Shown: positions 1-13,940, counted from the first letter of the stretch. The stretch: DNA of 64,000 nt from Sclerurus mexicanus (GCA_013396755.1 VWZF01005259.1:439959-503958); one strand, 5' to 3'. Notes: generated by a model from the letters alone, not told the origin. Made by a program: numbers and translations.

Positions 1-65
1 CCAAACCACATTAAAAAAAAAACCCCAAAACAAAAAACAACCACAACCCAGAAAAACCAGAAAAC
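1..65. repeat. A/C-rich low-complexity tract
   Basis: Runs of A broken by CC and CCCC, cut by the window edge. It resembles the A/C-rich tract at 34610-34680. No coding potential. Confidence 0.75.
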
Positions 66-1063
66 ACTGTGAAAATTAGTTGCTACTTAGAATTTATTCT
101 TAAAGGAAATATAAAGGGTGCCTGGCACTGAAATTTGGTCCAGAAAGAGGTGGTTGGCCAGCAATGAGACAAGATTTAATGTTTTAGTTTAGGCCTTGCA
201 TTCTGTTTGTTTTGGTAAGAAGTTGCCATGTCACCTCATTTTGCCGAAATAGATACTTTGAAAGTGCTTACCTGGTTTGCCTGATAATGTGTAAATAATG
301 AGCTAAGTAAGGAACACCTTTTATCTTTGTGCAACCTTAAACTGTTAGCAGAACGAATTTGGGTAAGTTTCATAGCTTTTTCTTTTCTTTTTTTTTTTTC
401 CTCCTTGTCTGGCTGCGTGTGAGCTGTTTGAAATGTCAGATTCATAATTGTATCATGGGCACTTGTTTTGAGAACTATATGGAGAAATGTAGCCCTGTTG
501 CTTGGAGGGTTCAGAGCTTGGCATTGCTCCAAGCTGAGTTGGTGGGTCAGTGGGAAAGTCTTACTAAAAGGGAAGGTTGTGTGCAAAGAGTAGGTCAGGT
601 CCTGGTTGTCCCTGCTTGTCCCTTGCCCTGAAGTCTAGAAGTGTTGGGAGCCTTTGCTGCTAGGGAGCTGAATGGGAGGGCTGGTGGGGAAGCTGTCTGG
701 GTCCTGTGTGCTAGTCAATAGAGTGGTGTCATATAGTGTGTGGATGTTGAAATGTGTGTTATCTGTGTTGGATCATAGATGTGAGCTTCCCCACTCCAAA
801 TTGAGGGGTTATGCAAGTGCGATGCATTCCTAGCAACTCTTAAACACTTCAAGAAAGGGACAAATTACTGGTTTGAACTCTTTAATATTGTCTACATCAA
901 TTTTTGTTCATGTTGTCCAGTAGATATACTTCAAAATCTTGTTGCAATCAGTATGCAATCTGAATATTTATGCTTAATTAGGAATAATTGATAAACTTAA
1001 GAAGCTTCTCTCAAGAAGTTGTTTGGCAAGTTGAAAATTTGTTTTATTCAGCTGTATTTCTTA

Positions 1064-1155
1064 AAATCATCAAATGGTTTGGGTTGGAAAAGACCTTAAA
1101 TATCACATAGTTCCAACTCCCTTGTCATGCATAGGGACACCTTCCAGTGCATGTA
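1064..1155 (-). mobile_element. CR1 LINE 3'-end fragment
   Basis: The sequence reads as the reverse complement of a CR1 3' end. A start like aatggtttgggttggaaaag is followed by accttaaatatcacatagtt and a block about the right distance away ending gggacaccttcca. These match the well-known avian CR1 tail (forward form ends with a ttccaacccaaaccattct motif). Only about 90 bp remain, so it is strongly 5'-truncated and carries no ORF. It is antisense to GBE1. Confidence 0.88.
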
Positions 1156-2370
1156 AAGGAAAAAAGAACTTTTAGACCTGAAACTTGCTTATTGTTCTCC
1201 TCCTCACACTTCCATGATACGTACATCTTGTGCTGATAACCTTGAAGGAGCTGCTTCTGCTCCTAAGACTCCGTGTGGGACCTGAAATGTAACCCCATGA
1301 GCTGTGTGATAATTTGGATTTTGGAAAGAGGTTGTAGTTCTGGCCTGTGTTTACATGTCTGACTCGTGCTAAGGGACTAGGAGGGAGAAGGGCCTTTCCA
1401 CCAGAGCCTCTTGTCTGTCTGGTGTGTTGCTGAAAGCTTTTTGTCATAACCCAGTGCAAGTGTACTGTGTAGTGTAACACAGCAGGGCTTTCTGAAAAAA
1501 GGTATCTGTAAACTCTGTCAGTCACCCACTGGTGGTTTGTGGCTTAACATTTAAAAGAAATTTAAGAGTTCATTTAGTATGGACACTATTGAAGACACTA
1601 AATGCCTCAGAAAAAAATGAAAATAATTATGAATTTTTCTTAGAGTAAATGAATGACTATAAGAATTCATTCTTCCTTCAGATCTAAAACTAAGCTCTTT
1701 TCTAAGAGACTATATAATGTGTGGGTCTGAAACTAATTCTAGCCATCAGGTTGCAGTGAATCAAACTGTACGATTCCCTCCCTGGTGAGGCAGGGGTATG
1801 TTGATTTGTCCTTTGCAAAGGAAGACAGACATGTTAAACTACTTCCAAGGTAGCAGCTAGGCTGTTTTGTGTGGGGTTTTGTATGTTTTAATATTGTGGA
1901 ATTCCGTATTTGTGTGCATAAATACACACACAGAGAAAACAAATGCAGGCTTAGGGGAGTGTATGTAATTGCCACTAATCTAAGATATGTTAGAATGCTT
2001 TGGCATTTACAGTGCTTGTTGCATTTCTGTCGTTATCTGCATTGCTGGTTTTATATATCTTGCCACATTCTTTGTGGTGTGATTTTTTTTTTTGGTATGT
2101 TTGTTGCATTTTTTTTTTTTTTAAAGCAGAACTGACTATCTTCAGTATAAAGCACTAAATATTCACAGAACAATTCTGGTTGAAGGGAACCTCTCAATGC
2201 TATTTGTGTCTCAGCCTCCTGCTCAGGACCAGGTCACTGTTGATTTGGGACTAGATTGTTTAGGATTTTATTCTCTTGGGTGTCAAACCTACATAGGTTT
2301 AACAGAACAGAGATTCTGCACCCTCTCTGGAGCCTTGGTCCTAAGAGAATATTTATTTCTTCTCTCTAGC

Positions 2371-2436
2371 TGTCACCCCCTGTCAATTTTTGCCTATGTT
2401 TTTTGTCACCCCCTGTCAATTTTTGCCTATGTTTTA
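2371..2436 (+). repeat. 33-bp tandem duplication, two copies
   Basis: A unit beginning tgtcaccccctgtcaatttt and ending with tgcctatgtttt occurs at 2371 and again at 2404, essentially identical over 32-33 bp. The near-identity suggests recent slippage. Confidence 0.92.
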
Positions 2437-3760
2437 CTCTCTAATCTTTCATCTTTCTTCTACCAATTCAGATGACAATTGAAAAAGGTTTCTAACTAGC
2501 AGTGCACAAACTATATGTGTTAGGAAGAAAAGAATATGCCTGCAGATGCTAACATATCTGTAGCCTTGTGGAAGCTGAATGTGACTTCAGGCTCTCCAGG
2601 AGTAGAAGAAAAGGCTTAAGTATGCATTTTTTTGGGAGATTATATACAGTTCATAGGTTACAAATTTATTTATGGATTAATAAATAGCCAATCTACTCTG
2701 ACGTAATGAATGTGTACACACATCCCTTGTGTACCTAACAATGTTATTTTTCTTCCTTGGTGCCTCTCAAGTATTTACCAGCTTTATTCTTGATACATAG
2801 CTCATAAAGGAAGATGTTAATTTCATAACAAAGTGTGAATGCCTGAAGTTTTGGCTCCTGGTTTTCCTCCTTTGTTATTCATTTGTGCTGATGCATATCA
2901 AGCTGACCTCAAATAAGGAGGCTGTGCTGACTGAAGCTTTGGGAATCACCTTTTGTCCTGATTGGCTTCAGTTTGTGGGTTTTTCTTTGGCAGCTCTCCA
3001 GGCTTGGAATTGGAGCTAGTAGTATTTTCTAGGCTTAGTTCCAGTAAAAGAGGTATTACTTTTATGTTCTGTTACATGAGTTTCAGGTGGAAGAGAGGGT
3101 GTAAACACCCAGATTTGCAGATAATCCTATACGTAATTATATTTTTCAGTCAAGACTATAGTGCACTGCTTTTTCTATTTTGTACTTTAAAGATAGACAG
3201 ATTAACTTTAAAATACAACAATTCAAGCAGGTCAGCCAGTGTAAATTGCCTGAGTTCCTCTATTAAGAGAAAAAAATGCATAGTAAACTAGTCATAGGAA
3301 TGTTATAGTTTGTGGGAAGTTACTAAAATGGGAAATTCCTATCCCATGTATAATCCATTACTATATTGCTCAACCTTTTTGCTGTTTAAATTTGTCCATC
3401 TGAAGTGAGGGCTTAGTAATATTCATTTTCTGCACAAAAGGTTCTGTGTAAATAAAGCTTAGTGTGAAAGACATCTCTAACTTTGGTAGTTGTTTTAGGA
3501 GTTGCATATAGTCTTAAGCTGACAAGATGAATCTGAAAATGTAAAAACAGAAGGGTTTTCTCTATCCAACAGATAGCTTGTTTGTCTCATATTTCTTAAT
3601 TCCTAATATGAGACAAATGTTTATTCCATGATGTCGCAAGTTTTCCTGGTAGTAGTTTATAGTAGTAAGACTACAGTTACACTTGTATGTGCAGCGTATT
3701 AGGATGACTAACCTGGCAATTCCAGGCTTTCTAAGTTTGTGGAGTTTTGCTTCCTCCACG

Positions 3761-3794
3761 CCCCCCCCCGCCCACCTCCTCATCCCCCCCTCCC
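3761..3794 (-). other. C-rich tract; G-quadruplex potential on minus strand
   Basis: C runs at 3761-3769, 3771-3773, 3784-3790 and 3792-3794, separated by short spacers. Read on the minus strand these are four or more G runs of at least three. Only the sequence pattern is seen; folding is inferred. Confidence 0.55.
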
Positions 3795-5854
3795 AACTCT
3801 TACAAGTGGTTTTCTGTGTCCCAAGTTACTTCATCACTTCAGATATTTAAAATTCTGATGTAAACTTCACTGTCCTGCTTGCTGTGTCTCAAGTTAGGTG
3901 ATCTGAGTCTTACACAGCAGTGCTGTATTAGTTAACACACCCCCCCTCTTTTGTTTGCAGTTTTCTTTAGTCATATCAATTCAAAACTTGAATCATAAGC
4001 TTTCTAATGTTGTGACAGACAAGTCACTTTGTAGACTCATGTGCTTAGAGGCTGCAGAGTAATGATGACGTCTAAGATTATTGAGCTGTCCCAACAAACA
4101 TCAGATATCCCATCTGAAGGCAGGTGTCTTGGAGGTTATGTCATGTGTACTTAGGAGCTTAAATTTTGTGAAAGTGAGTGTGTAGTTGGATGAATCCAAC
4201 AATTGGTGAGCAGAGTTCTTTCTGCGGTTAAGTGGTTACCAGATTTTTTGGCATGCAGGAATTTGTTCAGTTGTAGTCAGATTAGAGATTGTGCTATAGA
4301 GATACAGTAGTTTAATGTTTCAGAAGAATAGCCAGACTATGTAAAATCTGAAGTCTTCTGTTTCTATAAAGGCTTGAATATTCAGTGTAACAACTTCAAG
4401 AATTTGATATTTATACTTACTTTTTTTGGCATGATGGTACAAATTAGTTAATGATTGGTATTTCTTATCTTGGTATTCATTCTAACTGAAGTCTGGAAAA
4501 GGCAACTTTTAAACTGCACCTTGGAAATGCTTGGCCATAAATGACATAAGCTGTTGTACACAGCTATTCACAGCAGCAGTCAACAACAATACATGCATTT
4601 TGCTTGCTTGTCCTCTGTGGGAACAGACAGATTTGTCTGTCACTGGGACTAGTGACAGACAGTTTTTTAAGTACACAAGTTCTGACTATACTTCTAGTAC
4701 ATTGACACTAAATTATAAAGACTTTGCATTGTGGACTGTGTAAATGTTTGAGTGCTTGGCTTCTCTTCTTTGTCCTGTCTGCAATAAAAGTGGTTAAAAA
4801 TTAAAATTAAACAAGCCAATATGGTGCTTCTGCTGAGGTGCCTGAAGCTGGTGTGTTAATGGTGTTCCGGCCCCCACCCCAAATCCCTCCAGATCTTATG
4901 TTCCAAACACTGGAGATAACTTTTTCTTCCTTAAAACTGCCCTCTGAAAGGGCTGCTTTTCATAGGCGTTGCAGGGAACGCAGAGAGCAGACCAGAAATG
5001 CTTGGGGAGTTGAACGTGTGGTCTGTATGAATAGCCCCACACAGCTATTGAGCCTACAGAGAAAACACTCCTTGATCAAACCAACGATGGCTGATCAAAA
5101 CTGGCACAGTGGTCAGCAATAAAAGCGTAAGTCCTTCCTTCTCATTCGATGATAATACTTGTTTTTCTAACTATGATTCTGTGTAAAAAAAAAAAATATC
5201 TCACACATGCTTTTCTTTGCTGGAGTACTGTGAAGTTTTGTTTGTTGCAGTAAAATAGAGACCAAATCAAAAAGTGGATGGCAAATATTTAAAGGCCAAG
5301 AAGAAATCTGCATTGGGAGTATATTTGTGTGCATGAAAAAGGGAAAACAAACTACTTGGTTTCGGTGATGTATGAATATGTTCACAACCTAAAATTTAGG
5401 CTAAACTAATAGGATTTAAAGGGTTATTTAATCAGGTGGAATACTGTAGGTTTACGGAGAGGATAATTGTTAAAGGGAGAAAGGTTGGTGTGGTAGTAAA
5501 GAGGGTGGGTGTTGCTACAGGTACCTTTTCTCTAGCCATGAGGGGATTTTTTTTTTTTATATTTTTTGCTTGAATATATAAGCTGTTGATGTGATCCATT
5601 AAATCATGATTTTTTTTATTTGTGGACACATTCTAAAAGGAGGTGAAGTAAGACTGTGGAAACTAGCAATGAAGTTGTACTTAAAGCAGCTGTGCAGCTT
5701 TCTGTTAGGGAATTCAAATAATGATTCTTACTCCATCATGTTCCCACCAAAGTGGGATGGGTGGCAAAGGCAGTGAGAGATATCCAGTGTTTTATTTGAA
5801 ATACCTGGAAGTTCTGACTTTTGATTTAAACCCTTTTTTCTGTTTGGTATAAGT

Positions 5855-5955
5855 TATCAATAACTGATATAGAGTATCAACAGGGAACTAACACTGAGGG
5901 AACTGATAAAATGTATCAATAACTGACATAATGTATCAATAGGGAACTAGCACTN
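5855..5955 (+). repeat. Imperfect 59-bp tandem repeat with an unresolved base
   Basis: The phrase tatcaataactga recurs at 5855 and 5914, and a gggaacta(a/g)cact phrase follows each copy, with extra gtatcaa and gggaact sub-repeats between. An N at 5955 ends the second copy, so the array may be incomplete in the assembly. Confidence 0.85.
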
Positions 5956-7067
5956 GTATACAAATAAAACTTTCAGTTCTTAATTGCTTGTGTATTTCCT
6001 TAGAAAGGTAAGTCTTTCTTAGCATTGTGTTGAGCTTCATTTATCACACTTTGTTATTTGCAGCTTTACTAAGAATGTGGAAGCCGAACTGATGCAGCAG
6101 GCTTGAAATCTTAAGTTTGAAAAGAAACAGGTGCCTGCTTATGTTTGCTGCTCTGGAAAGCTAATAAAAAACCCAAATCCACAATGTATAAAACAGCTTT
6201 AAAACAAAGTTCAGGAGTTCCTGAAGTCCAGACTATTTTGTCAGTATGTGCAGGGTTTTTACAACCATAGGAGGTGTGTGTTGGCTTTCACCACACAAAT
6301 AATTGTTTTAGAAATGGTACTAACTGGTGCTTCCAGGTTACTGAAGTCCTACAAGAAGTAATAACACTCATCCATCAAGAGGGAAATTGTAATTTCTTTT
6401 TAAGAAATTCTGTGATTTTCCCCCTGAACCATCTGGTGTAGCTACTTTGTGTTTTGATTCCAACTTTATACCAGTGCTGTAGGAATCACTGACTCTTTCC
6501 CCTAAACTAGACCTTGATTTCTATTAACACAAAGGTAGTCTGTTGGCAATAGTTGCCAGTGGAATCAAATGGGAATTGATAAGCTGTTGTTTGCAGCTTC
6601 ATTAAAATTAAATAAAATTGAAAAAAATTAAAATAAAAATAAAATATTTGAGTGCTTTCCAGATTAAGGTGTTTTTAAGCATATGTTAATATGATGAATA
6701 GAAACAGTTTTGGAGTGTTCCACTAATAAATACATGATGATAAAAGGAACAATAAACTGCTTTTAGTATGGGAAGAAAATCTAACCTATGGTTACCAGTT
6801 AAATGGTACTGAATAACAAGAAGAATTTGTGAATTTAAAATAAAAATGCATTAGTGAGCCTGATGAATTTTTAACTGTGTTGTGTCCCTACTACAAATTA
6901 ATTAATAATTATATTGTTCCTGTAGGTTACCTGTGAATGTGATTAATGTTCAGTATTACATATTCTAGTGTGTTTTGGCAATATGGAAACCTGAATGTTT
7001 AACAAGAGCACAATTTCAAATTGTAGTAATAAATCAGAGTTAGTGGAGTAGGGCCTGCAGTTGTGCC

Positions 7068-7420
7068 ACGCTCATCCACAGTCATTGAGAGCGAGCGGTA
7101 TCTTGTCCCACACACTTTTGGCAGCAAGAGCCTCTTTATCAGCTACTGTCTTTCCAGTCACGCTTGTGTTCACGTCTTTGCTACATGCTCTGCTGATTAC
7201 CTTGGAAAAGGGCAATGCTGTAACTGTTCAACTGACCTTTCAGTTTATTTTCTCTTGTGTAATATGAAACATGAGCTAACACAGTCTTAGTCTACTGATT
7301 TCGAGAAAATCTGTCGCTGCGTTTTTGCAGCTTTCTGCTCGGATGTGCTGGAGTTTCTCTGTAGTTACATTAATTCTAAAAGAACTCAGTCAGCTTTCTT
7401 CAGATAGCATCACAACCGAG
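7068..7420. promoter_or_regulatory. CpG-dense intronic island, function unknown
   Basis: Ten CpG dinucleotides fall within about 350 bp (for example in ccacgctc, gagcgagcgg, tcacgtct-like and gtcgctgcg contexts), while most of the surrounding intron has almost none. Two overlapping short reading frames lie inside (7061-7267 and 7063-7290), without recognisable domains. It could be a retained conserved non-coding element, an enhancer or an old insertion; the sequence alone does not decide. Confidence 0.25.
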
Positions 7421-7814
7421 GAGCAAATTTTCATAGCTAAACTGAGGCTTTAGTCTACAGTTTGTGCATAATAAAGACTACCTGGCAGAGGAATAGTGAA
7501 ACAATGGGGTCCCTTTGCAGCAATTAAATGTTCTAGGTATAAGATTTCTTCATTTGTCTCATAAATGTTCAAATGTGTTAAACTAAATAACTGAAGTAGG
7601 ATACTGGGAAATTTGTTTCCTTATATACAAAGAAATACGTGGAACTGTCATTGCTTTGCAATTGCAGTTTTATTTAGACTGTTTCCTCGTGACAGGGAAG
7701 CTGTCTTGAGTGCTTTGGCAGATGCAGAATATACATAGCTGTGCCATTCTGGGAGGTTGTAACACAGTGTAGTAGCATAAGGTTTTTGGGGCTGGCTGTG
7801 GTGTTGGTGTTTTG

Positions 7815-7905
7815 CTTTTCCTTTTTTTCGTTTGGTTGGTTGTTTTTTTTTTTTTTAAATCTGGTTGTGGTGGTTGTTGTTGTTGTTACCTCCCCCCCTC
7901 CCCCC
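7815..7905 (+). repeat. T-rich, (TTG)n and C-rich simple sequence
   Basis: A T run (about 7843-7857) is followed by TGG/TTG triplets and then by two C runs interrupted by T. Low complexity; the reading frame through it (7741-7929) encodes only a biased peptide. Confidence 0.85.
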
Positions 7906-10900
7906 CTTCATAGGGTGTCTGTGTTTTAGCTACTTTTAAAAAGTAGCTATATACTTTTTATATGGTTAGAAGGTAAAACAAAATGGATTTCTTGTAGCAA
8001 GTGTTGATACTTGCATATACACTTCTCCTCTCCTGCTGTAATTGACGTCTCTAACTAGTTTGCCGGGCCTCTGATAGAAAGAAATTGCCTCTTGCTCCTT
8101 TTAAACACTAGTAATTTGTTACACTTACCCTGTGAGGTGCATCCATGTGTTTCTAATAAACTGAAGTGGGAGATAGATGAACAAACATACACAGATCTGT
8201 GTAAGAGCCTTTCAGTATTGTGGGGAAGGTTGTTCTTGGAAGTGGGATTGGTTTAGATAAATCAGTGGAGCAATTAAGTTTGCATTTGATACATCTTGTA
8301 ATAGCTCCTGCATTTGGTTCCCAGTTGAGAGCTGTGTGTGTTTGTTATGAAGCTGATGGCAAAAACATTACAGTTGTCAAATGCTGGTAAAGCTACTAAG
8401 TTGCCTTAATGGTTAGAACAGGGAAGATGCTGCTGGTCTCTATTGTGCAGAAAGCACAGTGCCAGAATTTAAGTCAGCAAGTAATCTTGCTAAAATACTA
8501 TGGAATGGTATTTATCTGTATTAGGCTGCACAGCTTATAGGTCTTTACCATCTCTTCTGGAAGAGAAGCATTCTCTGCTGGTAGAATGTCAAGAAAAACT
8601 CTGTGGTTTCTCTTTTCCTGCCAGTCTATGTATTAGACTGTAGGTTGTTGTTAAGGCTTGACTTGCACGTTGCTGCAATTGAAATTACTTTGGAAAGAGC
8701 TCATGCTGAATCAGTCACCTTGTCCTGTATGAATGGCTTTCAACACAGTGATTATGCATTATTTATCCCCAAGCAAATATTTCTTAATTTTTATAATGCT
8801 GCATGTAGTAGAGAAAAATTGGTCACTTTTGAAGATTTTGCCCTTCTTGCTTGCTCTTATAGCTCTCTGCTGGATGGTCTTTCAATAATAAAGCCCTTTT
8901 TTTGGTAGGAATTGCAACAGAAACATTTTAACTGTGTAAGTTCCTTATTGGAATAACTGTCTCCTCAATTTATTTGAATAACAGTTAATTTTATTACACC
9001 TGAAGGAACTTAATATCGTTGGCCAACCTGCAGAATCCTTAGTTTTCAGCTGAAAATATGTGTTAAATTGTCTTTGACTTGGGAGAGAGGAAGATTACTT
9101 GTGTAGTGAATAATTTTGTGAATAGAGGAACTAAAACCTCCAGAAAATTCAGATTTAGCTACAGAGAGACTTCTTAAGATGATGGTTTCAGAATCATGTA
9201 ACATCTTTGCTTTTAACCTGCAGAAAAGCAAAATTAAATGGTCATATTCTGGATCTCTGTAATCATCAGCCATTGCTATCCTGTACTTCTAAGACACATC
9301 TCTCAGAATTGTTCTAATGCTCCAAAGGTTCCATGTGTTCAGAGGTTCCTTAATCTATTTAAATGTGTATTAAAAAGATTACTTGAATGGGCCAGGACTT
9401 CTCTATTCAGAAAGTGCAATTAAATCATCTACAAATATAAAGTTGGTATAAGTTAAAAATGCAGTAAATCTGAAGTAGTCATACCTACCTGAGATTTACT
9501 GTGCTTTTACATACTGTTTTCCCTTACTGTGATTACTTTGTGTAATACACTGAGTAGCCAAGTGAAAAGTGTGTAATGGGGCGCAGAAAAGAATAAAGTA
9601 AAATCCAAGGCTTCCGTTTTAGTATATTTTCCCTAGTGACAAATGAAGGAGAAGAAGCAGCTGCAAAGAGGAATTTGCTTCTCTTGCAAATAGAAGTGTA
9701 AGACTATATCACATAATTCTGGTTCAACATGGTCTGATGCCTTTGATTTGCTGGACTGCAGAAATTTGCTTTAGGAGGAGCCTCATCTCTCCTACTTCTG
9801 TCTTCCTTCAGTCCATCCCCTTATAAGCAGCTGAATGATAAGAGTTTGAGGGAATAAGCAGCAACAGAGAAAGGGGAAGATGAGAACCAGGGACTCTGCA
9901 CTGGCTTTGGTGTCAGTGAAAGTGTTTGTAACTGCATCCTCAAAGTGATAGCAGCAATATTAGAAAGAGGTAATTTCTGAACAGCCTCATAAAGCTTTGG
10001 GCTGTGGTTTTATTTTTAACACTGACATTACTGTAAATGTTTGTATTTCCTGGAAAATGGAGGATTTGACTACAGAGGGTAACTTACTGAGTATTTTCTT
10101 TCACATCCTTTTTCCTTTGGTATCTGCAGAACTGGGCTTTCTGTGTGGTTATCAGATATGATTATCAACATCTCTTTTACTGCTTTCATATTTTGAATAA
10201 ATTATCATTAATACTGGGCCAGCAGTGTAGAAATAAACTATTACAAAAAAAGCTGGTGTGGGCAAAAATATCTAGGGGATGAATAGCTACTAAATCAGCA
10301 TCATAAGCAAAAGAGGGGCTAAAAATCATTAATTTCGGTGTTGGCGCCACGGGTCTTAAAATATGCTGATTGACTGTTCTGTAAACTGCAATAACAACAG
10401 CTTTATAAAAAAAAAGTATGAGAATGGGCATAAAAATGTCTTGAAGTTTTGCAGCCATCTGAGTTCAGCAACAGCCTGTTCAAATGAGGGTATCTTGTAT
10501 GCTGCCAAGGCCTTTCTGGTTATATTAATTTCTGTTTAGATTACTGTGATGCCTAAGAAACAAACTAATCTGGTTAAATCTGAAAGTTTAAAACACTACA
10601 GTACCTTTTTGTTATTTTACAAGGCAGCCAGAAAGGAGTTAGTACCCCTGACTGGTTGGAAGAATAAAGACCTGAAAGCTTTATGTGGAACTCTAATTCA
10701 GTGTTTTGACTTATCATCGGACTTCTTCAGTAGTCTGCCAAAAGTCTTATTTCACTAAAATGGTTGACATTGAGGAAGAAGGAGAGGCTTAGCATTTTTA
10801 TTCTTGTGCTTCACATTGATGCTACTAACTTTTAAGACATGTCCAAGACTTTTAATGGGATTGACAGCTGAATTAAGTCAGTGATTATAGAAATTGTGGC

Positions 10901-13819
10901 ACCAGGAGTGTTTGGTATACCAGGGTTGCCAAATAAATAGAACGCTATTTTTTGTATAAGGGCTGTATAGTTTTGCATTGAACTCTGAGAACTGTATACC
11001 TCTATAAGTTTTAGATCTGTAGGTATCCATGAGACAAAATATTTGAGGATGAAAAATATTTGAGATAGAAGTGTGGGAAATGAATGCTCACCTGAAACGC
11101 CAGTCCTTGAAGTGGCTACTGATTTAATATTGTCTTTACTTGTTCATTATGAAGGTTATTTTATTGGCAAGATATTTGCTTTATGGATAGCCATTATACT
11201 GATTCATGTTCGATGTTTTAATCCTGCCTCAGTGGAAAGTCAGCCAATTCCTACCCTTCTATTGTAAGGCTTTAAACAAAGCTGCATATAAAGCATGGGA
11301 TTTAAAGCAATGCTGTGTTACAAATTATGAATGTAACAATAGGAAAAGACTGTTGTGACCCTGTTTTGAATGATGTTTACGATTACCAGTATTTCACAGT
11401 GAAATAGTGATGGGAAGGGGAAAAATGCTGGTGTAAGAACATTTGGTAACTGAATAGTACTTTGTCTCAATCTAGGTGTATGTATGCTTGGAGAAATGCT
11501 AGGACTGGTCTTTATTTCTTCTAAGTCTGAAGAAATCACTTAATTTCAGTATTTCAGTTTTAAAAAACATGGGTCTGTTAAGAGAATTGAGGTAAATGGA
11601 TATGGGACTTGAAAAACTTGCTTTTTCATAAGAACTCCAGGAGTAAGGAATACACCAAAAGTAGCCCCCTCCTGCTGTCTGCACTTGTCACATGTGTGTG
11701 GCTGTGCTTGGCTGTAGTAAAGGACTTCATGCACATCTGCTTCCAGTTATTACAGACCCTCTGCACCTGAAGTTCAGTGCATCTTTTGTTTCTCTGTTTA
11801 GGTTTTTTGTCCCAAAGGTAATGGTTATACTTTGTCCTACTTTGGTACAGTTTTTGCCTTGTAATCCTCTTCAGTGTCAACTTTAATGCTGAGAAATCTC
11901 AATAGACTTTGCAGTCACTCATCATGCTGTAAGAACTTAAAAAAACATGAAAGCACAAGTCAGCCTTCTGTTGTGATTTGTGGGTCTGGATGCTGTTGTT
12001 GACTCTGTTGCAGGCCCATAATTTTGAGATTCTGACCTATGAAATGTGTCCAGAGCCATATGTCATATGAGTATATTTGCATGACTGAACATGACATAAC
12101 TTTCAGCATTAAGAGGGGATCACAAAATCCTGTCTTATCAATATAATGCTTCTCTCTCCTGTTTTAAGACTTTTATTCAATCACTGAACAATAGAAATGT
12201 TTGGAATTGGCGGAAAAAACCTTTTTCCTGTCACTTTGTGTGTAATCCTGGGACTTTGACTTGGAAGATTAAAAAAAAAAAAAGTTTAATAAGCTTCAGT
12301 AATGTAGAAATAAATGCCAAAATTTCTATGAAAGCAAAACCTTAAAGTTCCCTAAATATGGACATGGTCATGTACTTAACTCAGTCTTTTCCTTTAAAGC
12401 AGCAGCAGGTTACAGTTGTTGCTTTACAAGACCCTTCTGCTGTTGTACAAGACAGTCTCTGACAAATAGCATTGTTCTGTGTCCAGATATATTTCATCTC
12501 TTGAGATGAGCTTTTTAAAGTAGTTCACAGAATAAGTAATTGATCTATTTCAGAAGTTGGTGTTTTTGTTAACTTTGACCAAACTATAATTCTTTATTTG
12601 ATGATCTCAGGACATAGTTAAAAAAAATAAAAATAAAAAAGCCTTAAGGCTATCTAGATTATAATTAAAAAACAATTAAGGACAATACTAGTTGCTTCAA
12701 AGAATCTTGATTTCTTTAATGATGATGGAGCAGTAATATCTGAAGTAACTTGGTCTATCACAATCAGTGTGCTTGTGTGCAAATTGAAGGAGCATTCTTA
12801 GTGAGTGTACATGATGCTGTATTATCTGTTCAAAATCTGTCATGTAAAAAGCTATTGTTAAATTGTTATGTACCCCTGATCAAGAATTCTTCTAATCTGT
12901 TCTTCTTGCCCTGCCAGCTTCAAAATAATTTTATTGAGGTCCTGCTCACCTCTACTGCAAAGTGAGCAAAGAGTAGTCTTTTTTTAAAATAATACTCATT
13001 TTTGTTTCACATATTGAATGCCATAGTCTCTGTGTGCCATAGTCTCTTTGCTTAAACTCTGAATTTACTGAAAGACAAAAACGGAAGCAGTGGATGTACT
13101 CTTAGTGCTTCTCTAACAAGAATGCAGAGCTTATATTGTGTGGATTACTGTCAGTGTTTTTTTTCCCGAAGATGCAGAATCACATAATTGCATTCTGAAA
13201 GTCCATTTTCATCCTGCCCACACTCAAGTCCAGAATTTCTTTGCTGCTTATTTCCTCAGAATGAAATGAATGGGTTTCACTCCTTTCTTTTAGAGAGGGC
13301 TCACACTGAGGAAGAGGAGTAGGCCAGCAGCAAGTGGGTGCCTCGAGGTTATGTCAAGAGTATCATAGCCTTTTTCTTCCCTGCGCAGAGCTCTCAGTCC
13401 TTGCCTGTGCCCTGCTGTTCTTCATTGGTAACGAATGTATCATTACCTTCTTCTGCAGCTTTCAAGCGTTTGTGACTGACTTTTGTTTAAAGATGAAGCT
13501 CACCGCTTCTCACCACATTTTTCCTGAATGTGGGAAATATCACCTCCCGCTAAAAGAGTTGTTAAAGCTATGAAAATGTATTTTTTGCAAGAATGGGGAG
13601 GAAAAGATGAATTTTAATTTGATAACGTATTCCAACACACCCTTTCTGTTTTACTTGTGTCAAACTCATTGCTTCAGTTAGATCTCTGGCCTTATGGCAG
13701 CTACCTATGGCATAAGAAGTCCTGCTTCAGTGGAAAGAAGTGAAAACAGTACATATGACAGGCAGTATGTATGGTAGAGAAATAGGGATTTACAGATGAC
13801 ACTGCAAATATACTTCTTC

Positions 13820-13940
13820 TTATATATATATAATGAAGGATATTATATAATAAGTATATACAATACAATATTATATTATTATATAATATATAATATTATT
13901 ATACAATAAGTATATTATATGTATATATATAATTATACTT
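13820..13940. repeat. AT-rich microsatellite-like tract
   Basis: About 120 bp composed of TATA, ATTAT and ATAAT words with almost no G or C. The word tacttctt appears at both edges. Confidence 0.88.
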
